The notes: a model not told the origin generated them from the letters alone. A DNA stretch of 51,701 bases from Proteobacteria bacterium SG_bin9 (GCA_002083525.1 LWDM01000080.1:1-51701); one strand, 5' to 3'; positions 1 to 7,505 are shown, counted from the first letter of the stretch. Program-made: numbers and translations.

Positions 1-358
1 TGCCGCGCTTGAGGTCCATCGGGTTCATGCCGGCCGCAACCGACTTCGCGCCTTCGCGAACGATCGCGTGGGCAAGCACGGTGGCGGTGGTGGTGCCGTC
101 GCCGGCTGCGTCAGCCGACTTCGAAGCGACTTCGCGCACCATCTGTGCGCCCATGTTCTCGAACTTGTCCTCGAGCTCGATTTCCTTCGCGACCGTCACA
201 CCGTCCTTGGTGATGCGCGGAGCGCCGAACGACTTGTCGAGCACGACGTTGCGGCCCTTCGGACCGAGAGTGACCTTCACCGCGTTGGCGAGGATGTCGA
301 CGCCGCGCAGCATCTTGTCGCGCGCTTCGACCGAGAATTTGACTTCTTTAGCTGCCAT
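1..358 (-). CDS. groEL: GroEL chaperonin, N-terminal part (cut by window edge)
   Basis: The first 119 codons of the 60-kDa chaperonin GroEL, which with GroES folds cytosolic proteins in an ATP-driven double-ring cage. The translation opens MAAKEVKFSVEARDKML and contains the family's nucleotide-binding stretches VTLGPKGRNVV and DGTTTATVLA, the latter with the Asp that takes part in ATP hydrolysis. The ATG is at 358 and the gene runs off the left edge. It is the second gene after groES, separated from it by about 150 bases that hold a palindromic repeat. It should share the CIRCE-regulated groES promoter. Confidence 0.97.
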   Translation of the reverse strand, partial: MAAKEVKFSVEARDKMLRGVDILANAVKVTLGPKGRNVVLDKSFGAPRITKDGVTVAKEIELEDKFENMGAQMVREVASKSADAAGDGTTTATVLAHAIVREGAKSVAAGMNPMDLKRG

Positions 359-396
359 GTTGGGTTTTCCTTGAACTCGTTGAACTGGGTGATCCC

Positions 397-504
397 GTCA
401 TCCTGAGGTGCGAACCGCACTTGCGGTGAGCCTCGAAGGGTGGCGGGCCGTTGCTTTCGTTCATCCTTCGAGGCCCTCGCTTCGCTCGGGCACCTCAGGA
501 TGAC
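397..504. repeat. Dispersed palindromic element inside the groES-groEL gap
   Basis: A long interrupted inverted repeat. The outer arms read GTCATCCTGAGGTGC (397-411) and its complement (490-504). Inner arms around 430-442 and 462-473 (CCTCGAAGG / CCTTCGAGG) also pair. This matches by memory a dispersed palindrome common in Bradyrhizobium-type genomes. It lies within the groESL transcription unit, so the mRNA between the two cistrons should fold into a strong hairpin. Confidence 0.8.
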
Positions 505-512
505 GGCGTGGC

Positions 513-830
513 TCAGGCGGCCTTCTTCTTGGAAGCGGGCGCGTCGGTGATGACGCCCATGATGTCGCTTTCCTTCATGATCAGGAGATCCTGACCGTCG
601 ATCTTGACCTCGGTGCCCGACCACTTGCCGAACAGCACGATGTCGCCAACCTTGATGTCGATCGGGATCAGCTTGCCGGCTTCGTCGCGGCCGCCCGGGC
701 CGACCGAGAGAACTTCGCCCTGCGACGGCTTTTCCTTCGCAGTGTCGGGAATGATGATGCCGCCAGCGGTCTTTTCATCGGCGTCGATACGCTTGACCAC
801 GACCCGATCGTGAAGCGGACGGAATTTCAT
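513..830 (-). CDS. groES: GroES co-chaperonin
   Basis: A 105-residue GroES, the heptameric lid of GroEL. It starts MKFRPLHDRVVVKRID and has the mobile-loop region ADEKTAGGIIIPDTAKEKP, which contacts GroEL, followed by the conserved GEVLSVGPG and GDIVLFGKWSGTE strands. The length is normal for the family, apart from a short Lys/Ala-rich tail. The ATG at 830 is preceded by a perfect AGGAGG (836-841). It is the first gene of the groESL unit. Confidence 0.98.
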   Translation of the reverse strand: MKFRPLHDRVVVKRIDADEKTAGGIIIPDTAKEKPSQGEVLSVGPGGRDEAGKLIPIDIKVGDIVLFGKWSGTEVKIDGQDLLIMKESDIMGVITDAPASKKKAA

Positions 831-871
831 GCAGTCCTCCTAGGATACTGAGATAACTAGATTTTTCGGAA

Positions 872-898
872 TTGGCAGTCAGCGATTGCGAGTGCTAC
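872..898. promoter_or_regulatory. CIRCE operator (HrcA site) of groESL
   Basis: The plus strand reads TTGGCAGTC, nine bases, then GAGTGCTAC. The CIRCE consensus is TTAGCACTC-N9-GAGTGCTAA, so spacing is exact and most arm bases agree. It lies 42 bases upstream of the groES start, just after the predicted transcription start. Binding of the HrcA repressor here would keep groESL low until heat or unfolded-protein stress. Confidence 0.9.
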
Positions 899-911
899 CT
901 GACCTGCGGCG

Positions 912-940
912 GACATAGGCCCCTTGTGGTAAATGGGCAA
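912..940 (-). promoter_or_regulatory. Probable sigma-70 type promoter of groESL
   Basis: On the minus strand, TTGCCC (940-935) and TATGTC (917-912) are separated by 17 bases and placed so that transcription would begin at or just before the CIRCE element. Position and spacing fit a housekeeping promoter; the -10 box is weak, so this is moderate evidence. Confidence 0.5.
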
Positions 941-1137
941 CCCCCCATAGCAATTTTTTTGGCAGGCGGATCGCATGAGTGCCAGCCGACGGCGGTTTCT
1001 TACCGACCATCGTTAACGCGCTGACCGGTTTGGCGAATTTCTGACAGGCCGATGACGGGCCCCTGTTAGCAGGCGAGGGGCCATGCTGCTAACGCCCTGA
1101 TTCTCAACACTTTATTCAACCTTTAGGCTTGTGATGC

Positions 1138-1303
1138 CTAGTGCACCCTTTGCAAAGTTCGGAAATCATTGCTGCGGGTTCACATCCGAACTTTGCAAAG
1201 AAAGGTGCACTGCAAGCTTTGATTTTCTAGTGCCGCTTATCGATCTGAAGTTCCTAAAGGAATTCGCGTCGATGGTGCAGGAACTTCAGATCGGCGGCAC
1301 TAG
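1138..1303. repeat. Paired-hairpin element, copy 1
   Basis: Two imperfect hairpins 13 bases apart. Hairpin 1: outer arms 1138-1147 / 1204-1213 (1140-1147 pairs perfectly with 1204-1211), inner 15-bp arms 1148-1162 / 1186-1200, 23-base loop, unpaired AAA at 1201-1203. Hairpin 2: outer 10-bp arms 1227-1236 / 1294-1303, unpaired TTAT at 1237-1240, inner 15-bp arms 1241-1255 / 1279-1293, 23-base loop. Both begin CTAGTGC. The same layout with different bases recurs at 14536-14703. It lies between the divergent groES and usg genes. The family was not recognised. Confidence 0.9.
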
Positions 1304-1445
1304 GAACGTACTGCGTCAGATTTTCATGCAAGCGTGCTGTCACGCGACGTGTGAGTGAATTCGCGGCGGCATCACGCTCCCAACTGGGTGAGCGCGTCCC
1401 GCTGCTACCTGAACAAGCGAGACGCTCCTCACCATGGAGAATGAC

Positions 1446-1769
1446 ATGGTGTCGACTGCGAACTCGCGTGCCGCGTCTGAAGATCTCAAGTCAGGCGGTT
1501 TCGTCTCCGAGGACTTCAAGAAGCAGCTGCTCGGCTACGGCCTGACCACCGCCGAAATCCTCTACCGCCGTCCCGACCGGCGCTGGCTGCTGCAAAGCTA
1601 CGTCTGGCAGGAGCTCGACCTGTTTCCGAAATTCCCGAAGCTGCAGGATTTTCTTGCCTTCTGGCAGGAGAAGCTCGAAGGGCCGTTGGTGTCGGTGACG
1701 GTCGCGCACTCGCGGCTGATCAGGCCTGCCGAACTGCGCGCCATCAACGGCGAATTCCGGCTGCACTAA
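1446..1769 (+). CDS. Usg family protein
   Basis: A 107-residue protein of the small Usg family found across alphaproteobacteria; its role is not established. The sequence shows the family's hallmarks: FKKQLLGYGLTTAEILYRRP, then LLQSYVWQELDL with the tryptophan-rich core, then VSVTVAHSRLIRPAE and the C-terminal GEFRLH. The ATG at 1446 is preferred over the in-frame ATG at 1434 because GGAG lies six bases before it. The leader before 1434 can fold (1387-1399 with 1421-1433), which may affect initiation. Confidence 0.85.
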   Translation: MVSTANSRAASEDLKSGGFVSEDFKKQLLGYGLTTAEILYRRPDRRWLLQSYVWQELDLFPKFPKLQDFLAFWQEKLEGPLVSVTVAHSRLIRPAELRAINGEFRLH

Positions 1770-1891
1770 TTTCACGCTGAGCGTGAGCGTGGCGGTTTTA
1801 CGACTGTGCGGCATAAGAGATGTGCGCGCGTGCCGTTGCTGTCTTCCGATTGGCTGCTAACCTGCCGGCACCGGCGACAGGGGAGGCATTC

Positions 1892-2524
1892 ATGGCCAAA
1901 CGCAGCAAGGCGCGCGCAACGAAGAAACGTGCAGCGAAATCGAAGGCCGCAGCGCGCAAGCCGGCGGTGAAGGCATCAGCCACGAAGAAATCCGGCAAGC
2001 GGGTCGCGAAGCTCGCCAAAAAACTGACCAAGACGCTGAGAAAGAAGCCGGCCGCGAAGCCTGCTAGCAGCAACGCGCGCCGCAAGCCCGGCACGCGGAC
2101 TGCTCGCCGCGCGGCGCCTCCGTCAGTGGCGCCGAAACCCACCGCCGAGCCGCAGAAGGTCGCCGTCAGCCATTACAACAACGCCGACTTCGAAAGCGGC
2201 CTGCGTTCGTACGCGCAGTACCGCGACCTCGGCATCGTCGAAGCTTCGAACGGCATGGTGCGCGCGCACGTGCTGCGCTTCACCGAGCCCTGCGATCCGA
2301 AGGTCGTGTCGAAGCTGCACTTCCACGACACTGAGTTTCAGATGGTCTACGTGCTGAAGGGCTGGGTGAAGACCAAGCTCGGTCATCACGAGGAGATCAC
2401 CATGCGCGAGGGCTCGTCCTGGACGCAGCCGCCGAAGATCAAGCACGTGATCAACGATTATTCCGACGATTGCGAATTGCTCGAGATCATCCTGCCCGCC
2501 GACTTCGAGACGGTGGAAGTGTAA
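1892..2524 (+). CDS. Cupin-domain protein with a Lys/Ala-rich N-terminal tail
   Basis: 210 residues in two parts. Residues 1-80 are an extremely basic, low-complexity tail of Lys, Ala, Arg and Pro resembling histone H1 tails. Residues 95-210 form one cupin barrel, with KLHFHDTEFQMVYVLKG as motif 1 and PKIKHVINDYSDD as motif 2, supplying His and Glu candidates for a metal site. The tail suggests nucleic-acid or polyanion binding, but that is inference. The ATG at 1892 follows GGGGAGG; an upstream in-frame ATG has no such site. The substrate is unknown. Confidence 0.8.
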   Translation: MAKRSKARATKKRAAKSKAAARKPAVKASATKKSGKRVAKLAKKLTKTLRKKPAAKPASSNARRKPGTRTARRAAPPSVAPKPTAEPQKVAVSHYNNADFESGLRSYAQYRDLGIVEASNGMVRAHVLRFTEPCDPKVVSKLHFHDTEFQMVYVLKGWVKTKLGHHEEITMREGSSWTQPPKIKHVINDYSDDCELLEIILPADFETVEV

Positions 2525-2525
2525 T

Positions 2526-2574
2526 CGCATGATCCCGGAAAAGTGGGCACCGGTTTTCCGATAAGGATCATGCG
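2526..2574. repeat. Short dispersed palindrome (CGCATGATCC family)
   Basis: CGCATGATCC (2526-2535) pairs with GGATCATGCG (2565-2574), and an inner CGGAAAA pairs with TTTTCCG. The unit is a familiar intergenic palindrome in Rhizobiales genomes. It occupies most of the gap between the cupin gene and the next gene, so it would lie in their shared transcript if they are co-transcribed. Confidence 0.8.
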
Positions 2575-2587
2575 CGGGTAAAGACAC

Positions 2588-2959
2588 ATGGCGAAAATCC
2601 GTTTCGATTTCGGCACGCAGACGCTCGACGCCGAACTGCTCGACACGCCGACCGCGAAGGCCATCGCAGCGGCGCTGCCGTCGTCTGCCTCGGCGATGAC
2701 GTGGGGCGATGAGGTCTACTTCAATATTCCGGTGCGCGTGGCGCGCGAGAAGGACGCGCGCGATGTCGTCACCGCCGGCGAGATCGCGTACTGGCCGGAC
2801 GGGCCTGCGATCGCGATCGGCTTCGGCCGCACGCCGGTGTCGCGCGGCGATGAAATCCGCCTCGCCAGCCCGGTGAACATCTTCGCCAAGGCGCTCGGTG
2901 ACGTGAAGGCGCTGAAGAGCGTGAAGGCGGGCACGAAGGTCAGCGTGAAGCTGATCTAG
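2588..2959 (+). CDS. Cyclophilin-like fold protein
   Basis: A 123-residue protein that resembles the small prokaryotic cyclophilin-like family: it opens IRFDFGTQTLDAELLDTPTA, continues with WGDEVYFNIPV, and has the aromatic-proline stretch AYWPDGPAIAIGFGRTPVS. Members share the cyclophilin fold but usually lack proven prolyl-isomerase activity. No signal peptide is visible, so it is likely cytosolic. It is convergent with the LysR gene, nine bases away. Confidence 0.65.
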   Translation: MAKIRFDFGTQTLDAELLDTPTAKAIAAALPSSASAMTWGDEVYFNIPVRVAREKDARDVVTAGEIAYWPDGPAIAIGFGRTPVSRGDEIRLASPVNIFAKALGDVKALKSVKAGTKVSVKLI

Positions 2960-2968
2960 GGTGTGGCC

Positions 2969-3871
2969 TCAGGGGCGCTTCTTGGCTGACGCCACCAGGT
3001 ATTTCACGAGTTTTTGCGCATGCGGCGACAGCGATGCGAACTCCCGGACGCACAGGGTGAGATGACGGAGCGACCAGACTTCGTCGAGTGGAATGATCCG
3101 CAGTTTGCGGGTCCAGCGCTGGGCGATCGGACCGGGAACAATGGCGAGCCCGATCCCGTTCTCAACGACGCGGCAAATTGAATCGAAGCCGTCAAGCCGC
3201 ACGCGCAATCTCAGTCTCTTGCCCGATCGCGTCGCCTGTTCGTTCAAGAAGGTCTGCCAGGCCGTCTCGGCGCGAAGGCCCACCAGTTCGTAATCGAGCA
3301 CTTCCCTGAACGGGATTTTGCGGCGTCGCGCGAGCTCGTGCTTGAGCGGCACGACAAGAACAAACCTGTATTCACCGATGGGCATCGTCTCAAGCTCGCC
3401 GGCTGCTTCAAGGCCCTCGGCAACGATGCCGATTTCCACTTTTCCGGCGGCCACCGCTCTGACGATGTCGCGGCTCGTGCCTTCTTCCAGATCCACGTCG
3501 ATGTTCGGATGGGTCAGGAAAAAGCGTGCCAGACGCGCGGGAAGAAACGCGGCAATGCCCATGGTGTTGGAGCGAATATGAACCTGTGCGCGCAAGCCCT
3601 TCGCGTAGTCGTTCAATTCGCCGCGCATGTGCTCCAGCTGCTGCGTCACAAGGCGGGCATGATGGACGAGGGCCGTTCCGGCCGGCGTCAGCTCGACGCC
3701 CCGGCGCTTTCTGATCAGCAGCGGTGTGCCGAGATTCATCTCCATGTCGCGGATGCGTTCGCTGGCGGACGCCAGGGTCATGTTCGTGCGAACCGCCCCG
3801 CGGGTAATGTTCGAGGCCTCCGCCACGTGCAGAAACAAGCGCAGGTCAGTGAGGTCGAAACGCTCAGCCAT
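2969..3871 (-). CDS. LysR family transcriptional regulator
   Basis: 300 residues. The N-terminal winged helix-turn-helix is seen at about residues 5-65 (DLRLFLHVAEASNITRGA, then SASERIRDMEMNLGTPLLIR), followed by a linker helix and a type 2 periplasmic-binding-like effector domain from about residue 90. LysR regulators usually control a divergent neighbour, but upstream there is only a 517-base gap before the ArsR gene, so the target is unclear. The ATG is at 3871. Confidence 0.92.
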   Translation of the reverse strand: MAERFDLTDLRLFLHVAEASNITRGAVRTNMTLASASERIRDMEMNLGTPLLIRKRRGVELTPAGTALVHHARLVTQQLEHMRGELNDYAKGLRAQVHIRSNTMGIAAFLPARLARFFLTHPNIDVDLEEGTSRDIVRAVAAGKVEIGIVAEGLEAAGELETMPIGEYRFVLVVPLKHELARRRKIPFREVLDYELVGLRAETAWQTFLNEQATRSGKRLRLRVRLDGFDSICRVVENGIGLAIVPGPIAQRWTRKLRIIPLDEVWSLRHLTLCVREFASLSPHAQKLVKYLVASAKKRP

Positions 3872-4337
3872 GGATCAAAGCTTTCAGCCTTCGGCGTAGC
3901 CTGAGGCTACCTTAGCGCCTTCCGCATTGTGAGTCCCGCGCTGTGCATCATCCTGAGTGCAGAAACATCGCTCTGTGCGGAGGCTGTCATGAAGCAATAT
4001 ACGTTGGAGTTGTTCGGATATTGTTTGGCCTTCCTTGGTCCGCTGGCGGTGCGGTGGAGCGGAGGTGAGCCGATTACGCCGAGAAACGCCGGCTCCTGTC
4101 CTGATGATCGGCACGAAACCCGTTCGGATCGCAGGCGCGACGCCGAGCATCTCGTCCAGATTGGTGCTGTGGTGCTCGACTATTGTGCGAACCAGCCGGA
4201 AGCGGAAGCACCTGGTGGACGTCTTCCGCCGGGCCCGGCGCGCATCATCGCTTCGATCGGCTGACCAGCCGCCTGGCATTACCTCCTAAGTAATTCTCTC
4301 AACACGGCAATTTTCGTAACGCGATAGCGCTCGCATA
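3872..4337. other. Long gap without a convincing gene
   Basis: About 466 bases between the LysR start and the ArsR promoter. Overlapping open frames of 80-130 codons exist on both strands (for example 3884-4279 minus and 3929-4264 plus), but none shows a recognisable domain, a good ribosome site or credible composition. It may hold the LysR promoter or a decayed gene. Confidence 0.5.
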
Positions 4338-4401
4338 AATACTTAAGTCGTCACTTGACAATCAAGAGGTGCGCGAATACTAAAGTGTATGCTTAAGTAT
4401 T
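4338..4401 (+). promoter_or_regulatory. ArsR-gene promoter flanked by an inverted repeat
   Basis: TTGACA (4355-4360) and TACTAA (4378-4383) are 17 bases apart, a near-ideal sigma-70 promoter. The arms AATACTTAAG (4338-4347) and CTTAAGTATT (4392-4401) form a perfect 10-bp inverted repeat bracketing it. The second arm lies in the first codons of the gene. Each arm contains the self-complementary CTTAAG. ArsR repressors bind such dyads, so autoregulation is likely. Confidence 0.7.
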
Positions 4402-4751
4402 CGGTGATCGACGAGACCCTGAAGGCGCTGGCGGAGCCCACCCGCCGGGCGATCGTCGAACGCTTGAGCAAGGGGCCTGCGAGCGTGAGCGATGTCGCGG
4501 CACCCTTCGACATGTCGCTCGCCGCCGTCGTCCAGCATCTGCAAGTGCTGGAGGAAAGCGGCCTGATCAAAACGGAGAAAATCGGTCGCGTGAGGACCTG
4601 CAGTATCGAACCGAAGGGATGGGGCACGCTCGCCGACTGGATCGCCGATCGCCGCACCGTCATGGAACGAAAGTTCGACCGCCTCGGCGAAATTCTCGCC
4701 GAGGACGACACCCCGACGAACAAACGTAAGCGTAAAGGAAAACAAAAATGA
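4389..4751 (+). CDS. ArsR family winged-helix regulator
   Basis: A 120-residue ArsR-type repressor. The DNA-binding core is at about residues 8-80: LKALAEPTRRAIVERLSKGPASVSDVA, then the recognition helix AAVVQHLQVLEESGLI. No ArsR Cys metal site is visible, which fits the subgroup paired with SRPBCC proteins. The start is only 5 bases after the -10 box, so the mRNA is predicted to be leaderless or nearly so. The stop overlaps the next start (ATGA at 4748-4751). The C-terminus is a Lys/Arg tail. Confidence 0.9.
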   Translation: MLKYSVIDETLKALAEPTRRAIVERLSKGPASVSDVAAPFDMSLAAVVQHLQVLEESGLIKTEKIGRVRTCSIEPKGWGTLADWIADRRTVMERKFDRLGEILAEDDTPTNKRKRKGKQK

Positions 4752-5236
4752 GCAAGACCAACGAAGCCGCAGCACTTGACCAGACCTCGGTCATCCACTC
4801 GACGTTCACGCTCGAGCGCACGTTTCCGCAGCCGCCGAAGAAAGTGTTTCAGGCCTTCGCCGACAAGGAGACGAAGCGCCGCTGGCTGATCGAAGGCGAG
4901 GGCTGGAACATCCACGCCTACGATGCCGACTTCCGCATCGGCGGCAGCGACGCCTCGCGCTTCGACTACAAGGGCGGGCCGGAGCTGACCAACGACACGC
5001 AGTATCAGGACATCGTCGCCGATCAGCGTATCGTCTTCAGCTATCGCATGACCATGGGCGGCAAGCCGCTCTCAGCGTCGCTGGTCACGGTGGAGTTCAC
5101 CGCGAGCGGCAAGGGCACGGTGATGACCTACACCGAGCAGGGCGCCTACTTCGATGGCGGCATGGAAGCCGCGAAGGGCCGCGAGGAAGGCACGCGCTGG
5201 CTGATGGACCGGCTGGCGGCGGAGGTCGCGCGCTAA
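4748..5236 (+). CDS. SRPBCC / AHSA1-type lipid-binding-fold protein
   Basis: 162 residues with the AHSA1-like START/Bet v1 fold: FTLERTFPQPPKKVFQAFADKE, then RRWLIEGEGW, and a C-terminal helix with GREEGTRWLMDRLA. Such proteins bind a hydrophobic ligand in a deep cavity. Translation is coupled to the ArsR gene by a 4-base overlap. ArsR-SRPBCC pairs are a recurrent arrangement, with the regulator thought to control its partner. The ligand cannot be told from sequence. Confidence 0.88.
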   Translation: MSKTNEAAALDQTSVIHSTFTLERTFPQPPKKVFQAFADKETKRRWLIEGEGWNIHAYDADFRIGGSDASRFDYKGGPELTNDTQYQDIVADQRIVFSYRMTMGGKPLSASLVTVEFTASGKGTVMTYTEQGAYFDGGMEAAKGREEGTRWLMDRLAAEVAR

Positions 5237-5242
5237 GCGTTC

Positions 5243-5283
5243 CCCGGACGCAGCGCGGCGTTCAGCACGGCGTCGCGTCCGGG
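5243..5283. terminator. Hairpin between convergent genes
   Basis: CCCGGACGC (5243-5251) pairs with GCGTCCGGG (5275-5283). It lies seven bases after the SRPBCC stop and before the stop of the convergent cyclase gene; AATTT follows closely on the plus strand. It probably acts as a terminator. It also resembles a dispersed Bradyrhizobium-type palindrome. Confidence 0.5.
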
Positions 5284-5314
5284 ACAATTTGTTGTGTCGT
5301 CAAATTCGACACCA

Positions 5315-6124
5315 TCAGGTCGAGTTGAGACGCGTGACGTAGGCCTGTACCGGATCGGCATAGCCTTTGAGATCGAGGCTGCGCCGCTCCGCGGCAATGT
5401 CGCCCGAGACCTCACCCCACACGGACTCGCTGATGATCATCTCACCGCTCTTGGCGGCGCCGACCAGACGCGCGCCGAAATTCATGGGATCGCCGAGAGC
5501 CGTGAACTGATAATTGCCGCCGGCGACGCCGATTGAGCCGACGAACGTCTTGCCTGCATGGATGCCGACCCCGATCGAAAGCCAGGGCCCCTGAGGATCG
5601 GCGTGACCTGTCGCGCGCAGGAGCTCAAGCCCGGCAGACACGGCGCGCTGGCGATAGTCGGCGCCGGTGAGGCCCGGAAGATAAAGGCCAATCACCTCGT
5701 CGCCGACCATCTTGTCCGCGATCGCGTCGCTCCTGGTGAAGACCGTCATCGCGATCTGAAAAAACCGCTGCATCAGCGCGCCAAATTCAGCGGGACTCAT
5801 CTGGGCCGCCATTTGCGTCGAGCCGCGCACGTCCGCGTAGAGCAGCGCGATCTCCAGTTCGGTGCCGCCGCGGTGCTCGGCCAGCACCGACTCGCATTTC
5901 TCGCAGAAATGAGGATTGCGCCGCCACGGTGCGCGTCCCATCAGCCGCATCGCAGGCGCGGTGAAACCGTCGAACGCTGCATAGCACAAGCGGCAGCGGT
6001 CGTGCGCCGTCGGCGACAACAGCCGAAACATGCGACGGCCACGCCGGAGCATCGGATGCTCGCCCGACAGCATCGCGTGCCAGAACGGGTTGAAGTTGCG
6101 GATATCGCCGGTGGAGTTCTGCAT
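5315..6124 (-). CDS. Class III adenylate/guanylate cyclase with N-terminal cysteine pairs
   Basis: 269 residues. The C-terminal half is a class III nucleotidyl cyclase domain: ALLYADVRGST has the first metal-binding Asp, DKMVGDEVIGLY the second, and LGDPMNFGARL the Asn/Arg that stabilise the transition state. It should make a cyclic nucleotide from ATP or GTP. The N-terminal region has CRLC and CEKC, about 35 residues apart, which could bind zinc or an Fe-S cluster. No membrane segment is seen. The ATG at 6124 is preferred over a GTG at 6133 because AGGTGG precedes it. Confidence 0.88.
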   Translation of the reverse strand: MQNSTGDIRNFNPFWHAMLSGEHPMLRRGRRMFRLLSPTAHDRCRLCYAAFDGFTAPAMRLMGRAPWRRNPHFCEKCESVLAEHRGGTELEIALLYADVRGSTQMAAQMSPAEFGALMQRFFQIAMTVFTRSDAIADKMVGDEVIGLYLPGLTGADYRQRAVSAGLELLRATGHADPQGPWLSIGVGIHAGKTFVGSIGVAGGNYQFTALGDPMNFGARLVGAAKSGEMIISESVWGEVSGDIAAERRSLDLKGYADPVQAYVTRLNST

Positions 6125-6178
6125 GCAGGCCACCTGATTGCCGAGTGCCTCACGCTAGCGGAGTTGCGCCGATGAAGT

Positions 6179-7429
6179 CTAGTTGATTACGCCGACGATC
6201 GCGCCCATCAGGCACGTCACCAGCGTGCCCGAGACGATCGACTTGAGCCCGAGCGATGCAATTTCCGCGCGCCGCTCGGGCGCCATCACGCTCAGGCCGC
6301 CGATCATGATGCCGAGGCTGCCGAAATTGGCGAACCCGCACAGCGCATAGAGCATGATCAGCTTCGAGCGCGGATCGAGCGCGCTCGGCGCAAGCTTCGA
6401 CATCTCCACGTAGGCGATCAGTTCGTTGAGCACCGTCTTGACGCCCATCAGGCGGCCGGCGGTGATCGCCTGATCCCACGGCAGGCCCATCAGCCAGCAC
6501 ACCGGCGCCATGATGTAACCAAGCATGCGCTGGAGCGAGATCGCTTCGCCGCCGATCGCGGGCAGCACGCCGAGCATGGCGTTGACGAGATAAACCAGCG
6601 CCACCAGCACCAGCAGCAGCGCGACCACGTTGAACAGGAGTTCAAGTCCGCTGGTGGTGCCCTTGACGATGGCATCCATCGTGCTCGAGGCGTCGGGAAT
6701 CGAATCGTCGAGCACGCCCTGTGTCGCCCGCGCTTCGGTCTCCGGCACCATGATGCGGCTGACGAGAATCGCGGCCGGGGCCGCGAGCACCGAGGCGATA
6801 ACGAAATGCGCAGCCGCATCCGGCACCAGCGGCGCGATCAGTGTGGCGTAGAGCACGAGCACCGTGCCGGCGATGCCGGCCATGCCGCCGGTCATCACCA
6901 GGAACAGCTCGCTCCGCGTCAGCTTCGCCAGATAAGGCCGGATGAACAGCGGCGCTTCCACCATACCGAGAAAGATGTTGGCGGCGGTGGAGAGCCCGAC
7001 CGCACCGCCGACCTTCATCGTGCGCTCCAAGAGCCATGACGTGCCGCGCACAATCGGCGGCAGCACACGCCAGTAGAACAGGAGCGTGGTGAGTACGCTC
7101 ATGATCAGGATCAGCGGCAGCGTCTGAAATGCGAGCACGAACTCCGCGCCCGGCGTCTTCACCTCATAGGGCAGAGGCCCGCCGCCGATATAGCCGAAGA
7201 CAAAGGACGTGCCGGCGCGGGTCGCAGCCGCAATCGCGCCGACCGCATCGTTGATGGCGGCGAAGGCCTTGGTGGCGTAGGGGACTTTGAACAGGATCAG
7301 CGCGGTTGTGAGCGTGACCGCCAGCGCGATCAGCGTCTGCTTCCAGTCGACGGCGCGGCGATTCTCGCTCAGCGCCAACGCGATCGCCAGCAACGCGACG
7401 ATGCCGAATACCGATTGCAGTTGCGCCAT
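6179..7429 (-). CDS. CNT-family (NupC-type) nucleoside transporter
   Basis: A 416-residue inner-membrane protein of the concentrative nucleoside transporter family, which imports nucleosides with protons or sodium. The order is familiar: two N-terminal helices, GYIGGG-containing segment, the helix ending VLPPIV, SAANIFLGMVEAPLFIRPYL, the TGGMAGIAGTVL gate motif, and near the end LCGFANFGSLGIMIGGLS. The ATG at 7429 (MAQLQSVFG) is preferred because longer starts would overlap the divergent gene at 7506. The downstream cyclase gene starts 54 bases after its stop. Confidence 0.92.
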   Translation of the reverse strand: MAQLQSVFGIVALLAIALALSENRRAVDWKQTLIALAVTLTTALILFKVPYATKAFAAINDAVGAIAAATRAGTSFVFGYIGGGPLPYEVKTPGAEFVLAFQTLPLILIMSVLTTLLFYWRVLPPIVRGTSWLLERTMKVGGAVGLSTAANIFLGMVEAPLFIRPYLAKLTRSELFLVMTGGMAGIAGTVLVLYATLIAPLVPDAAAHFVIASVLAAPAAILVSRIMVPETEARATQGVLDDSIPDASSTMDAIVKGTTSGLELLFNVVALLLVLVALVYLVNAMLGVLPAIGGEAISLQRMLGYIMAPVCWLMGLPWDQAITAGRLMGVKTVLNELIAYVEMSKLAPSALDPRSKLIMLYALCGFANFGSLGIMIGGLSVMAPERRAEIASLGLKSIVSGTLVTCLMGAIVGVIN

Positions 7430-7505
7430 GGTCCCCATGCCCTTGCGCGAGTGTGCCGCAGCGGGCAATGGTTCGCAACGCCGCGAGCGGATCAGGAGCG
7501 AATGA

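Noticed and set aside
1138..1303. Paired hairpins as ordinary rho-independent terminators
   Set aside because: Loops of 23-26 bases, bulged two-part stems and absence of T-runs do not fit; no gene ends there.
1131..1358. A 75-codon open frame through the first paired-hairpin element
   Set aside because: It is explained by the hairpin arms; no domain or ribosome site.
3884..4279. Overlapping open frames of 80-131 codons between LysR and ArsR genes
   Set aside because: No recognisable domain, no good start, and comparable frames on both strands.
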